This document shows, one piece after another, positions 9,539 through 18,340 of a stretch of DNA of 64,000 nucleotides. This DNA comes from Planctomycetota bacterium (GTDB taxonomy: Bacteria; Planctomycetota; Phycisphaerae; UBA1845; UTPLA1): NCBI GenBank assembly GCA_003576905.1, contig QEVG01000001.1:1-64000 (forward strand), given 5' to 3'. The position numbers and the translations under genes were made by a program. The first letter of the stretch is position 1. Every line of letters starts with the position of its first letter. The notes under the pieces were generated by a model. It was not told the origin of the DNA and did not search any database. It saw only the letters and a program-made list of their open reading frames with translations.

Positions 9539-10032
9539 GGGCGAAAGTCGTTCATCGCGTCGGGCTGGGGACCGACCTTCACCGGCTGGAGCCGGGCGGG
9601 CCGCTGCGGCTTGGCGGCGTCGAGGTTCCTGCTGACACTCACCTCGCAGGGCACAGCGACGCGGACGTCGTGCTGCATGCATTGACGGATGCACTTCTTG
9701 GGGCCGCAGGGATGCCCGATATCGGTGAACGGTATCCCGACACGGATCCGGCGCTGAAGGGCGCGGACAGCCGGAAGCTGCTGGCCGGCGTCGTGGACGA
9801 TATTGAGCGAGCCGGCTTTCAGGTCGTCAACGCGGATCTTGTGATTCACGCCCAGCGGCCCAAGCTCTCCACATTCAAGCCCGCCATTCGCGCTGCGATA
9901 GCCGAAATTCTTCGGGTAGACGTGGGTGATGTCGCTGTAAAGGCCAAGACGCATGAGGGGGTGGATGCGGTCGGGCGCTGCGAGGCGATTGCATGTACTG
10001 CGATCGTTGGGCTGGGGGCTGTCGGCCGCTGA
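9535..10032 (+). CDS. ispF: 2-C-methyl-D-erythritol 2,4-cyclodiphosphate synthase
   Basis: MEP-pathway enzyme that cyclises 4-diphosphocytidyl-methylerythritol 2-phosphate to MEcPP with release of CMP. The 165-residue protein has the zinc ligands in GTDLH (Asp-x-His) and the downstream His of the AGHSDADVVLHALTDA block, plus the conserved DIGERYPDTDP segment and a C-terminal KAKTHEGVDAVGRCEAI segment close to the family's KATTTEGLGF-type end. The GTG start overlaps the dapF stop (GTGA), which implies translational coupling. IspE, acting one step earlier in the same pathway, lies at 45.4 kb. Confidence 0.95.
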   Translation: MRAKVVHRVGLGTDLHRLEPGGPLRLGGVEVPADTHLAGHSDADVVLHALTDALLGAAGMPDIGERYPDTDPALKGADSRKLLAGVVDDIERAGFQVVNADLVIHAQRPKLSTFKPAIRAAIAEILRVDVGDVAVKAKTHEGVDAVGRCEAIACTAIVGLGAVGR

Positions 10033-10121
10033 TCTCGGTACGGACAGGGCGCCATTGCTCACACGTCCCGGCGGAAGCACCTCGTCAGCGATTATGCCCC
10101 CCCGCGGCGCATTTCTGAAGG

Positions 10122-10150
10122 TTGGACTGGCGCTGGAATCCTGTTAGATT
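10122..10150 (+). promoter_or_regulatory. possible sigma-70 promoter for cysS-ruvCAB
   Basis: TTGGAC, a 17-base spacer and TAGATT lie in the 198-base gap between ispF and cysS, about 80 bases before the cysS ATG. Four of six bases match consensus in each box region; no transcript data, so weak. Confidence 0.35.
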
Positions 10151-10230
10151 AACGTTCGGTAGCGCGGCACCGGCGTGCGCAGGTGTGATCCCGTTTCAGG
10201 ATTCTCATTCGACATCACGCAAGACTCCAC

Positions 10231-11742
10231 ATGACCTTACGCGTCTATAACACCCTTTCCGGCGAAAAGGAACTTTTTGAACCCGTCGTGCCCGGCAAGG
10301 TGGGCATGTACCTTTGCGGCCCCACGGTCTATAAGCCGTCGCACATCGGCCACGCGGTCGGTCCGGTGATCTTCGACACGATAAAACGGTATCTGTCGTT
10401 CAAGGGATACAAAGTGACGTGGGTGGTCAATGTCACGGACGTGGACGACAAGCTGATCGTGGCGTCCCGGGAGACCGGCCGGACGGTGCCGGAGATCGCC
10501 CGGGACATGGAAAAGAAGTACGTCGAGGCGATGGCGGCGCTGGGAGTGCGCTCGATTGACCAGATGCCGCGGGCAAGCGAGCACATCCGGGAGATCGTAT
10601 CGCACATTCAGCAGCTTATCGATCGGGCGGCCGCGTACGTTGTCGGGGGCGACGTTTACTTTGACGTGAGCAAGGACGCAGACTACGGGAAACTGTCGAA
10701 CCGGAAATCGGAAGAGCAGTTCGCCGGGACGCGGGAAGGGCTGGTTCAGGCGGCGAAGAGGAACTCGGGGGATTTCGCGCTGTGGAAGGGCGCCAAGCCG
10801 GATGAGCCGCCGGAAGTGCAGTATGATTCGCCGTGGGGCAAGGGCCGGCCGGGGTGGCACATTGAATGCTCGGCGATGGCCATGCGCTACCTGGGACAGA
10901 CGTTTGACATCCACGGGGGCGGGCTGGACCTGAAGTTTCCGCATCATGAGAACGAGATCGCGCAGGCCGAGACGGCGACGGGCAAGGTGTTCGCCAAGTA
11001 CTGGCTTCACAACGGGCTGACCCGATTCAATACGAAGAAAATCTCCAAGAGCGACCCGGACTTCGAGAAGGTGATGGAGTCGCTTCAACTATCGAACCTG
11101 TTGGCGAAGCACCCGCCGGAACTCCTCCGGTATCTGATTATCCAGTCGCACTACCGGTCGCCGATCGATTTTTCGGATCAGGCACTGTCGGCGTGCAAGT
11201 CGGCGCTGGATTCGCTGTACCGGCTGCTGGAGCGAGTTGAGCGCGCGACGGGCGCGGATCCGTATTCGCTCAAGGTTCTGGCCGAACACGTCCGAGATAC
11301 GGGGGCGAACCCTCCGGCTGCGGAGCTGATCGAAGCCGTGGTGCGCGGCCAGGTTCGATTTCTCGAGGCCATGGACGACGACTTCAACACGGCCGGCGCG
11401 ATCGGCGTCTTGTTTGAAATGGCCGGCCACCTGAATCGCTACCTTGACGCGACGCGTCTCGAGACGAATTCAAACGAGCCGTCGCGGCTCGCGCTTCAGG
11501 GAGCGGCCGGAACCTTTCTCGTTCTGGCGCGACTGCTGGGGCTGCTGCTCGAACGACCGTCGAAGCGAGGCGGGGACGGCGATGCGGAATCCGAAAAGCT
11601 CATGGGCCTTTTCATCGAAATCCGCAAGATGGCAAGGGACGCCAGGCAGTTCCAGATCGCCGATGCGATTCGCAACCGGCTCTCGGAAATCGGCTTCGTT
11701 CTTGAGGACGGCCAGGATGGCACGCGATGGCGACGGGCCTGA
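10231..11742 (+). CDS. cysS: cysteinyl-tRNA synthetase
   Basis: Charges tRNA-Cys with cysteine. The 503-residue class I synthetase shows YLCGPTVYKPSHIGHA (zinc-binding Cys and the HIGH signature), the GWHIECSAM and FPHHENEIAQ blocks that supply further zinc ligands and the cysteine pocket, and KKISKSDPDF as the KMSKS loop. Residues from about 330 on form the helical DALR/anticodon-binding part; length is near the usual 460-500. The last 16 bases overlap ruvC in another frame, so cysS probably heads the cysS-ruvC-ruvA-ruvB transcript. Confidence 0.96.
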   Translation: MTLRVYNTLSGEKELFEPVVPGKVGMYLCGPTVYKPSHIGHAVGPVIFDTIKRYLSFKGYKVTWVVNVTDVDDKLIVASRETGRTVPEIARDMEKKYVEAMAALGVRSIDQMPRASEHIREIVSHIQQLIDRAAAYVVGGDVYFDVSKDADYGKLSNRKSEEQFAGTREGLVQAAKRNSGDFALWKGAKPDEPPEVQYDSPWGKGRPGWHIECSAMAMRYLGQTFDIHGGGLDLKFPHHENEIAQAETATGKVFAKYWLHNGLTRFNTKKISKSDPDFEKVMESLQLSNLLAKHPPELLRYLIIQSHYRSPIDFSDQALSACKSALDSLYRLLERVERATGADPYSLKVLAEHVRDTGANPPAAELIEAVVRGQVRFLEAMDDDFNTAGAIGVLFEMAGHLNRYLDATRLETNSNEPSRLALQGAAGTFLVLARLLGLLLERPSKRGGDGDAESEKLMGLFIEIRKMARDARQFQIADAIRNRLSEIGFVLEDGQDGTRWRRA

Positions 11743-12371
11743 AGACACCGATCGAGAAAGTCCGGGCGCCGCGAAGGGAAGCGCGGGACGGCATCCGCGC
11801 CGAGGCGAAGTCCGAATTACAGGTTCACTCTACATACACCGACCGCTCGCGGGTCTTGGGTATTGATCCGGGCCTCGACCGAACGGGCTATGCGGTCGTG
11901 GAAATGCCGCTCGGGCGAGTTATCGAGGCCGGACTCATTCGATCGAACGCGCGGCGCCGACTGGAGGAGCGGCTTGTCGAGCTGGCGGACGGAATCGAAG
12001 AGGTCATGAAGGAGCACTGTCCGACGCTGGTCGGCGTCGAGGAGCTCTTCGCCCACTACGCGCATCCGAAGACGGCGATCCTCATGGGACACGCGCGCGG
12101 AATCGTTCTCCTGACCGCGGCGCGGCGCGGCGTGGAGGTGATGGGAATCCTCCCGAATCGCGTCAAGAAAATGCTCACGGGCAACGGCCACGCGAGCAAG
12201 CTCCAAATGCAGAAAGCCGTTGCCGTGACGCTTGGGCTCCCGCGACTTCCCGAGCCGTCGGACGTGGCCGACGCGATTGCCATTGCTTGGTGCGCCGGGA
12301 GGCTGGAGACGCAGATTCGGGCGGCAACGGCGCGGGCGCGCGGGCGCGCCCCCGGAGGGCGGAACCGATGA
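11727..12371 (+). CDS. ruvC: Holliday junction endodeoxyribonuclease RuvC
   Basis: Resolves Holliday junctions together with RuvAB. The RNase H-like core begins with LGIDPGLDRTGYAVVE (first catalytic Asp), continues with TLVGVEELFAHYAHPKTAILMGHARG (Glu) and ends with DVADAIAIAWCAGRLE (the acidic pair). The protein is 214 residues, with about 42 residues before the core that family members usually lack; no other ATG or GTG lies in frame closer to the core, only a TTG just before GIDPG. The start overlaps the cysS end and the stop overlaps the ruvA start by ATGA. Confidence 0.94.
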   Translation: MATGLKTPIEKVRAPRREARDGIRAEAKSELQVHSTYTDRSRVLGIDPGLDRTGYAVVEMPLGRVIEAGLIRSNARRRLEERLVELADGIEEVMKEHCPTLVGVEELFAHYAHPKTAILMGHARGIVLLTAARRGVEVMGILPNRVKKMLTGNGHASKLQMQKAVAVTLGLPRLPEPSDVADAIAIAWCAGRLETQIRAATARARGRAPGGRNR

Positions 12372-13000
12372 TCGTTCGCATGCGTGGCACGCTCTCGGAA
12401 GTCGGCGAGGACACGGTCATCGTCGACCGTGACGGGCTGTCGTATGAAGTGATGGTGCCGGGTTATGCATTGCCGGAACTGGCGGCGAGCCGGGGACAGG
12501 TCGTGACGCTTTTTACACTCCAGTACTTTGAGGGCAGCAGCGCCGGCGGGAACCTGACGCCGCGGCTGATCGGCTTTCCGCATTCCGAGGACCGGGCGTT
12601 CTTCGAGACCTTTCTGACCGTGAAAGGCATCGGCGTGCGCAAGGGGCTTCGGGCGCTGGCAGCACCGGTCGCGCGGGTCGCGGCGGATATTGAATCGGGC
12701 GATGCGGCTGCGCTCGCGCGCCTGCCCGGCATCGGGCGGCGCATGGCAGACCAGATCGTCGCGGAGCTTCGCGGAAAGGTGAAGGACCACGCATTTGTCG
12801 ATGCGGCTCCCCCGGCGTCGGCGCAGTCGGGCTTCACCGCCGAGCAGCGGGACGCGATTGAAATCCTGGTTGCGTGGGGAGACTCCCGTGCCGACGCCCA
12901 GCGGTGGCTGGCCCGGGCGGCGCAGCTGCACGCAGGTATTTCTGGGGCGGACGCATGGGTGAAGGCGGCGTACCGGGTCAAGAGTGGCGCGGAAGGGTAA
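12368..13000 (+). CDS. ruvA: Holliday junction branch-migration protein RuvA
   Basis: Binds four-way junctions and loads the RuvB motor. 210 residues: an N-terminal OB-fold (MIVRMRGTLSEVGEDTVIV), two helix-hairpin-helix motifs (TVKGIGVRKGLRAL near residue 82 and RLPGIGRRMADQIVAELRG near 117) and a small C-terminal RuvB-binding helical domain after a linker. ATG overlaps the ruvC TGA. A longer open frame upstream runs inside ruvC and is not used. Confidence 0.95.
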   Translation: MIVRMRGTLSEVGEDTVIVDRDGLSYEVMVPGYALPELAASRGQVVTLFTLQYFEGSSAGGNLTPRLIGFPHSEDRAFFETFLTVKGIGVRKGLRALAAPVARVAADIESGDAAALARLPGIGRRMADQIVAELRGKVKDHAFVDAAPPASAQSGFTAEQRDAIEILVAWGDSRADAQRWLARAAQLHAGISGADAWVKAAYRVKSGAEG

Positions 13001-13012
13001 GGGGACGGGATG
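13001..13012 (+). promoter_or_regulatory. ribosome-binding site that fixes the ruvB start
   Basis: GGGGACGGG sits directly before the ATG at 13010, just after the ruvA stop. It is the only convincing Shine-Dalgarno plus ATG ahead of the RuvB core, and so argues that translation enters upstream of the in-frame TAG at 13058. Confidence 0.55.
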
Positions 13013-14071
13013 TCGCGCGAACGGATGATCAGCACGGAACCGGGCGGAGAGCGCGAGTAGCAATCCAACTGGGCGCTGCGGCCGCGGCGGCTGTCCGAAT
13101 GCATCGGTCAGCGGCAGGTGATCGCGCAGCTTCAAATTGCTCTGGATGCGGCCAGGCAGCGCGCCGAACCGCTCGAACACGTGCTGCTGGACGGCCCGCC
13201 GGGGCTTGGAAAGACGACCCTGGCCCATGTCATCGCCGAAGAGATGGGTGTTGCAGATCGCATTCGAATCACGAGCGGCCCGGCGATTGTGAAGACGGCC
13301 GACCTGATGAGCGTGCTGACAAATCTTGAAGAGGGTGACGTCCTTTTCATCGACGAGATTCACCGGCTGAACAAGGTGGTCGAAGAGTTTCTTTACCCGG
13401 CGATGGAAGATTTTCGCGTTGACTTCACCATCGAAGGCGGTATGTCCGGGCGGACGGTCAACTTCCGGCTGAAGCGATTCACGCTGATCGGCGCGACGAC
13501 GCGGGCGGGAATGCTGACGGCGGCGATGCGCGATCGATTCGGGCTGCGGTATCATCTTGATTTTTACGAGGCGGACGATCTGCTGGAGATCCTCCGCCGT
13601 TCGGCGCAGCGGCTGGAGATCTCGGCCGGCGAGGAGGCGCTTCGGATGCTTGCGGAGCGCTCACGGGGCACGCCGCGCGTGGCAAACCGGCTGCTTCGCC
13701 GGGTGCGCGACTATGCGCAGGTGCGGGCCGACGGGAAGCTGGGCGCGGGTGTCGTTGAAAAGGCACTAGCCATCGAAGAGATCGACGGCCTGGGCCTTGA
13801 CCGGCTCGACCGGGCGTTCATGAACGTGGTGATCGACACGTACCGCGGCGGACCGGCGGGGATCGAGGCGATCGCGGCGACGATGGGCCAGTCGCGCGAC
13901 ACGCTCGAGGACATGGTGGAGCCTTTCCTGTTGCAGCGGGGCTTCGTCACGCGGACGCGCCAGGGGCGGTGCGTGACACAGAAGGCATATCTGCATCTCG
14001 GGCTGCCGATCCCCGACATCGGACCTGCGCGAACGCCCGCGCCGGACGACACGGGACTCTTCGAGAGCTGA
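13010..14071 (+). CDS. ruvB: Holliday junction DNA helicase RuvB, reading frame interrupted by an in-frame TAG
   Basis: AAA+ motor for branch migration. Reading from the ATG at 13010 gives MSRERMISTEPGGERE, then TAG at 13058-13060, then QSNWALRPRRLSECIGQRQV and the rest in the same frame without a further stop. The part after the TAG includes the strongly conserved LRP..L...IGQ block, Walker A GPPGLGKTTLA, Walker B VLFIDEIHRLN, the GATTRAGMLTAAMRDRFG sensor/arginine-finger region and a complete winged-helix C-terminus. Without readthrough, the first usable start codons are CTG at 13076 or GTG at 13118; the latter would remove the IGQ block. Full length including the TAG codon is 353 residues, normal for RuvB. 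Nonsense mutation, readthrough, rare CTG start or sequence error are all possible. Confidence 0.85.
13058..13060 (+). other. in-frame TAG inside the ruvB frame
   Basis: Codon 17 of the frame starting at 13010. The codons on both sides continue in the same frame, so it is a single-codon interruption and not a frameshift. Confidence 0.9.
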
Positions 14072-14171
14072 ATTCCTTCGATTCTCGGCGTGTGTGCAGA
14101 CTTCGCGCGTTGCAGCCGTCGCGCGCAAACCAAAGAGCATCTACCAGCGGGGCGAACGGAGCAATGCTACT

Positions 14172-15437
14172 CTATTGCGGTTGATCGTTCGTCACCTTTC
14201 CATTGATGACGACTCCGATGCAATGCGTCGTGTATTCGAACGGGTCTCCGTCGTAGAGGGCGAGGTCGGCGTCCTTCCCCGGTTCGATCGAGCCGACGCG
14301 ATCATCGATATCGAGGATGCGCGCGGCGTTGATGGTGATCGTGGAAAGGGCCTCATTGAAGCCAAGCCCGTTCGCGGCCGCGATGCCGGCCTCAAAGAGT
14401 ACCACCCGCGTCTTGGGGACATAGCTCTCGTAGCCGCTCTGCAGCGCGACGAGGATGAGGTCCTTTGTCAGAAGGGAGGCGGTCTCGAAGCTGATATTTT
14501 CCGTCTCGCCCCTTCCGCTGCGCCACATGGTGGGATGAAGGATGACGGGGATGTTCATCGCCTTAATCTCGTCCTGCACGAGATATCCCTCGGCACAGCC
14601 GTCGAGCACGAGCCTTAGATTGAACTCGCGGGCGAGACGGAGTGCAGCCAGGATGTCGGTTGCGCGGTGGGCGGTTACCAGGAGGGGCAGCTCCCGCTTG
14701 AGCAATTGTGAAATCGCCTCCATCCGCAGGTCCCGATCGGGTTTCTTTTTCTCGTCGTCGGAATCAAGCTTTTTGAGGTAGTTCTGTGCCTTAACGAGTT
14801 CCGATCGGAGCATGGCCACAGCCTTGGAGCGCGTGCCGGGCGATTTTTTCGGGTCGCCGTGCGGCTTGGCGCCCTCGCCGAGCGTCGCGGCGATCATCGC
14901 GACGGGCTCAAGGATGGCCTCGTCAACGTTGTTGCCCGTCGTCTTGACGATCATCGTCTGCCCGGAGATGAGGGCTCCAGGCGCATGGCCTGTGTGGATG
15001 GTGGTGATGCCGTAGCCGCGGACGTACTCGACGAGTTTTTCCTGGGGGTTGTAACCGTCGATCGCGCGAAGCTCGGGTTGGATCGATTCGTTCGGGTCGA
15101 GCTGGTCCTGGTCCTGATCCTGGTTCAGGTAACCGGTGAATCCGATGACGCAATGGGCGTCAATCAAGCCCGGGGTGACGACCCTGGCGGACAAGACCCT
15201 TGCGCCCGGCGGCACGGGAACGTCGGCAGCAGGGCCGACGCTCTTAATCTTCGCGTCTTCAATGACAACGACACCGTTCTCGATCGCGTTACCCGCCATA
15301 GTGTGGATCGTCTCGCCCTTGATGGCGAGCACGTCAGCCTCTGCCGATTCGGGCAAACCAGAAAACGCAAAGAGAGGCACGCACGCGTGCACGGCTCGGG
15401 AGAGCCTATTTCGGCCGAGACCCGAAGGGTATTTCAT
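14172..15437 (-). CDS. secreted amidohydrolase-family protein with degenerate metal site
   Basis: Related along its length to the neighbouring amidohydrolase at 15505-16833 (shared VVTPGLIDAH, ALISGQTMIVK, PGTRSKAVAMLRSELVKAQ, GSIEPGKDADLALYDGDPF), so a tandem duplicate. Its metal ligands are largely gone: the HxH strand reads DAHCVI, the later VHHHTHR segment is LVTAHRA, LHHVSEG is LDGCAEG and FHTDDP is LQSGYE. It is therefore unlikely to catalyse a metal-dependent hydrolysis as its sister may. ATG at 15437 is preferred because GGAG precedes it; an in-frame TTG at 15452 is the alternative. The N-terminus resembles a weak signal peptide ending near SAEA. A short QDQDQDQ repeat sits near residue 108. 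Probably co-transcribed with the upstream sister (67-base gap). Confidence 0.8.
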   Translation of the reverse strand: MKYPSGLGRNRLSRAVHACVPLFAFSGLPESAEADVLAIKGETIHTMAGNAIENGVVVIEDAKIKSVGPAADVPVPPGARVLSARVVTPGLIDAHCVIGFTGYLNQDQDQDQLDPNESIQPELRAIDGYNPQEKLVEYVRGYGITTIHTGHAPGALISGQTMIVKTTGNNVDEAILEPVAMIAATLGEGAKPHGDPKKSPGTRSKAVAMLRSELVKAQNYLKKLDSDDEKKKPDRDLRMEAISQLLKRELPLLVTAHRATDILAALRLAREFNLRLVLDGCAEGYLVQDEIKAMNIPVILHPTMWRSGRGETENISFETASLLTKDLILVALQSGYESYVPKTRVVLFEAGIAAANGLGFNEALSTITINAARILDIDDRVGSIEPGKDADLALYDGDPFEYTTHCIGVVINGKVTNDQPQ

Positions 15438-15504
15438 TTGAGGCAGCTCCAATGTGAGCTAGTTACGGACGCGTTTGATTCACGGAGAATCGCCATTCGC
15501 CTTA

Positions 15505-16833
15505 TCATTGGTCGTGCGGGCCTTCGAAGCAGCAGAAGTGCATGACCTGATCGTGACCCGCGCCATAGCCGCCGACCGCAAAAAGGCGGTCCTTTGGATC
15601 GGCGCGATCAAAGACCTTTATTCCGTCAATCCAGGTTTGCTCGACCTTTGTGTAGACGCTGAGCGGGTCGCCGGAGAGTATGAGAAAATCGGCGTCCTTG
15701 CCGGGGGCGAGGGAGCCGACGCGACCGTCGAGTTCGAGCATTCTTGCGCCTGCGATGGTCAGCGCTTCCAGGGCCTTCTCGCGGGACATGCCTGCCCGAA
15801 CACCAAGCGCGGCCATCCTGAGGAACAGGCGCGAGTCGGTGATTGGATCATCGGTGTGGAAGGCGGTAAGCACGCCGGTTTTTTCGAGCATGCCGCCGGT
15901 CTGCATCACGAGATTCGCGGCTTCGATTTTTCCGCCCGGGCTGTCAACGAGGATGATTGAGCATGGGGCGTTTGCCGCGGCGATCTCGTCGGCAACCTTC
16001 CAGCCCTCGCTGACGTGATGCAAGACGACCTTGAAGCCGAACTCCTTTGCGAGCCGCAGGACCGTGATGATGTCGTCGTTGCGATGGGTGTGGTGATGAA
16101 CGACGCGTCGGCCTTCGAGCACGTCCACGAGGGCTTCCATTTCGAGATCGCGCTCGGGGCGATTTTCGGGGTCATCGCGCGCCTCCATGAGCTTGCGCCG
16201 ATACTCCTGGGCCTTGACATACTTCTGTCGAACAAGAGCGGCGGATTTTGAACGCGTACCCGGAAACGGCGGACCGCTCTGGGAATTCGTGCCGTTCGCC
16301 ATTTTCATTCCGCCGAGCATGTTGCCATCCTTGTCGCGGATGGCCACGTCTTCGATCGTGCGACCGTCCTTATTCTTGATGTACACGGTCTGGCCCGAAA
16401 GCAGGTGTCCTGAGCCGGGCATGACGTTTAACGTCGTGAGTCCGCCGGCCTGGGCCTTCTGAAACCCCGAGTCGCGGACGTTTATGGAATCGAGCACGCG
16501 CACATCCGGTTGAATAGGATCGCTGGAGTCGGCCCCCCACCCACCGCCGATGTGACTGTGAGTATCAACGAGGCCGGGCATTATGACCATTCCGGCAACG
16601 TCTATTCGCCGGGCATCCGCGGGAACAGTGGTTGATGCCGCAGGGCCGACGGCCTCGATCGTACCGCTGCGAACAATCAATACGCCGTTCTCAATCTCGG
16701 GTGCGCCGATCGGAACAATTCTCGCCCCCACAAAGGCGTGGGGAAGTGGCCGCATATCGAATACCAATGGCTTTTCCTGTGCGCGTGCCGAACCGCAAAG
16801 GGTAAGCAGTACGGCGAAATATCGAGTCTTCAA
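15505..16833 (-). CDS. exported amidohydrolase, imidazolonepropionase-like
   Basis: 442 residues with a signal peptide (MKTRYFAVLLTLCGSARA) and an amidohydrolase/adenosine-deaminase-like TIM barrel. The metal site is intact: GLVDTHSHIGG (HxH) near residue 104, VVHHHTHRNDD in the middle, LHHVSEG and FHTDDPITD towards the end, followed by the usual SLAPGKDADFLILSGDP C-terminal sandwich strand. Substrate cannot be assigned; family members include imidazolonepropionase-like hydrolases and secreted prolidase-like enzymes. The start is a TTG preceded by GGAGGAGAT. It is the first gene of a two-gene minus-strand unit with the degenerate copy downstream. Confidence 0.85.
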   Translation of the reverse strand: MKTRYFAVLLTLCGSARAQEKPLVFDMRPLPHAFVGARIVPIGAPEIENGVLIVRSGTIEAVGPAASTTVPADARRIDVAGMVIMPGLVDTHSHIGGGWGADSSDPIQPDVRVLDSINVRDSGFQKAQAGGLTTLNVMPGSGHLLSGQTVYIKNKDGRTIEDVAIRDKDGNMLGGMKMANGTNSQSGPPFPGTRSKSAALVRQKYVKAQEYRRKLMEARDDPENRPERDLEMEALVDVLEGRRVVHHHTHRNDDIITVLRLAKEFGFKVVLHHVSEGWKVADEIAAANAPCSIILVDSPGGKIEAANLVMQTGGMLEKTGVLTAFHTDDPITDSRLFLRMAALGVRAGMSREKALEALTIAGARMLELDGRVGSLAPGKDADFLILSGDPLSVYTKVEQTWIDGIKVFDRADPKDRLFAVGGYGAGHDQVMHFCCFEGPHDQ

Positions 16834-17037
16834 AGCAGCTATCTCCTCCCCGGGCGGGTTGCATGAGACGGAGTCACGGTCCTCGGTACATTATCAGCGC
16901 GACAATTGTACACGAAAATCGCGGCGAGCGTATTGAACGTCGGACAACGCCCGGCGGGCACTTCGGCGGATATGCACGGTGCCTCTATGGACGAACGCCC
17001 GTCCGCTCGGATCCACCAGAACCAAGATACGTGCGAA

Positions 17038-18129
17038 TTATTGGGTGCTGCTGTGAAGGCGGACGGAAACCTTGCGCTCTTCACCTTCGCGGACGAGGGT
17101 CAATTCGACCTGCTCGCCGGGCTTGCGGCTGTCGAGGATGCGCCGGAGGTCGTCGTAGCTGCGGACCTTGGCGTCGTCGATTGCGACGATAATGTCGCCC
17201 AGAATAACGCGGCCGTCACGGGCGACCTGCGTTCCGCGGATACCTGCTTCGGCCGCTCCGGTCCCCTCCTGCACGTCGGCAATAACCACGCCCTCAAGGC
17301 CCCAGCGGCGGACGAGGTCATCTCGGATCAGGCTGACGCCAAGCATAGGTCGGACGACGCGGCCGTACGAGATCAACTGCGGAACGACCTCGTTGATCGT
17401 GTCGACGGGCACGGCGAAACCTATTCCCGCACTGACACCGGAAGGGCTGTAGATCATGGTGTTCATGCCGATGACCCGGCCGGCGCTGTCCAGCAGCGGC
17501 CCACCCGAGTTTCCCGGGTTAATGGCGGCATCGGTTTGAATGACTCCCTCGATCGTGCGGCCGGTGATGGACTTGATTGTGCGGCCGAGGGCGCTGACGA
17601 CGCCGGTGGTGAGCGTCTGATCAAGGCCGAACGGATTGCCGATGGCGAAGACCTTTTGTCCGACCTGAAGGTCACGTGAAGTGCCGACCGGTAGCGGTGT
17701 GAGCTGATCCGCCGGTGCCTTGATTCTCAGAACGGCAATGTCCTTGTCGGGCTCCGCGCCGACGAACTCCGCCTGCCAGTTGGACTGGTCGGCAAGGCGG
17801 ACGAAGACCTGCTGCGCGTTTCGGATGACATGGAAATTCGTGACAATGTGGCCGCTTTCATCCCAAATGAATCCGGAGCCGGTGCCCTCTTCGGGAATCT
17901 CGCGGATTCCAAAGAGGAAGCCGCGCTCCTGTCGCATAGCGCGGCTGGTGATGTACACGACCGAGCGCGACGCCTGCTCGAAAAGCGCAATTGTGGACTT
18001 CTCGTCCTCGGCAAGGTCGCCGCGCGGCATGATTGCCCGTGGCGGGGACGGGTTTCGCACGGCGGAGCCGCGAATCTGACCGACAAGAAACCAGCCCGCA
18101 ATCAGCCCGAGTGCGATGCCGAACAGCAA
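17038..18129 (-). CDS. HtrA/DegQ-type trypsin-like serine protease with PDZ domain
   Basis: Envelope protease/chaperone of the S1C family. From the nominal start: one N-terminal membrane anchor (residues 1-18, LFGIALGLIAGWFLV), a chymotrypsin fold with catalytic His100 (TNFHVI), Asp130 (DKDIAVLRI) and Ser208 (PGNSGGPLLD), then a single PDZ domain (PMLGVSLIR onward) with GRVILGDIIVAIDDAKV. One PDZ is typical of DegS/DegQ-like members in this phylum. The start is uncertain: the TTG at 18129 has a poor ribosome-binding site, and the frame stays open upstream to about 18199 with no ATG, GTG or TTG, encoding IDYSQNNLTGGSARRGS. It acts in the periplasm, anchored to the cytoplasmic membrane. Confidence 0.92.
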   Translation of the reverse strand: MLFGIALGLIAGWFLVGQIRGSAVRNPSPPRAIMPRGDLAEDEKSTIALFEQASRSVVYITSRAMRQERGFLFGIREIPEEGTGSGFIWDESGHIVTNFHVIRNAQQVFVRLADQSNWQAEFVGAEPDKDIAVLRIKAPADQLTPLPVGTSRDLQVGQKVFAIGNPFGLDQTLTTGVVSALGRTIKSITGRTIEGVIQTDAAINPGNSGGPLLDSAGRVIGMNTMIYSPSGVSAGIGFAVPVDTINEVVPQLISYGRVVRPMLGVSLIRDDLVRRWGLEGVVIADVQEGTGAAEAGIRGTQVARDGRVILGDIIVAIDDAKVRSYDDLRRILDSRKPGEQVELTLVREGEERKVSVRLHSSTQ

Positions 18130-18340
18130 TGACCCCCGGCGGGCGGAACCGCCGGTCAGGTTGTTTTGCGAATAGTCGATGACTGAACTCCCGCGCGTGA
18201 GCTACGTTTCCATTGGGGCATGGACACACTATTACGCGGGATGATAGCACTGATGCCGCACGGAAACAGCGCCGGCGGATGGTGGAGGCAAGCCGCCTCC
18301 GGAAGAGAATGGACGCCAACCGGCGTTAAAAAGGGAGGGG

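Noticed and set aside
10115-10150. Sigma-54 type -24/-12 site before cysS
   Set aside because: TGGCGC is present but no GC at the -12 position at the right spacing; a sigma-70 reading fits slightly better.
15095-15130. Hexanucleotide tandem repeat (CTGGTC/CTGATC)
   Set aside because: It simply encodes the QDQDQDQ stretch of the amidohydrolase-like protein in frame; no sign of phase variation.
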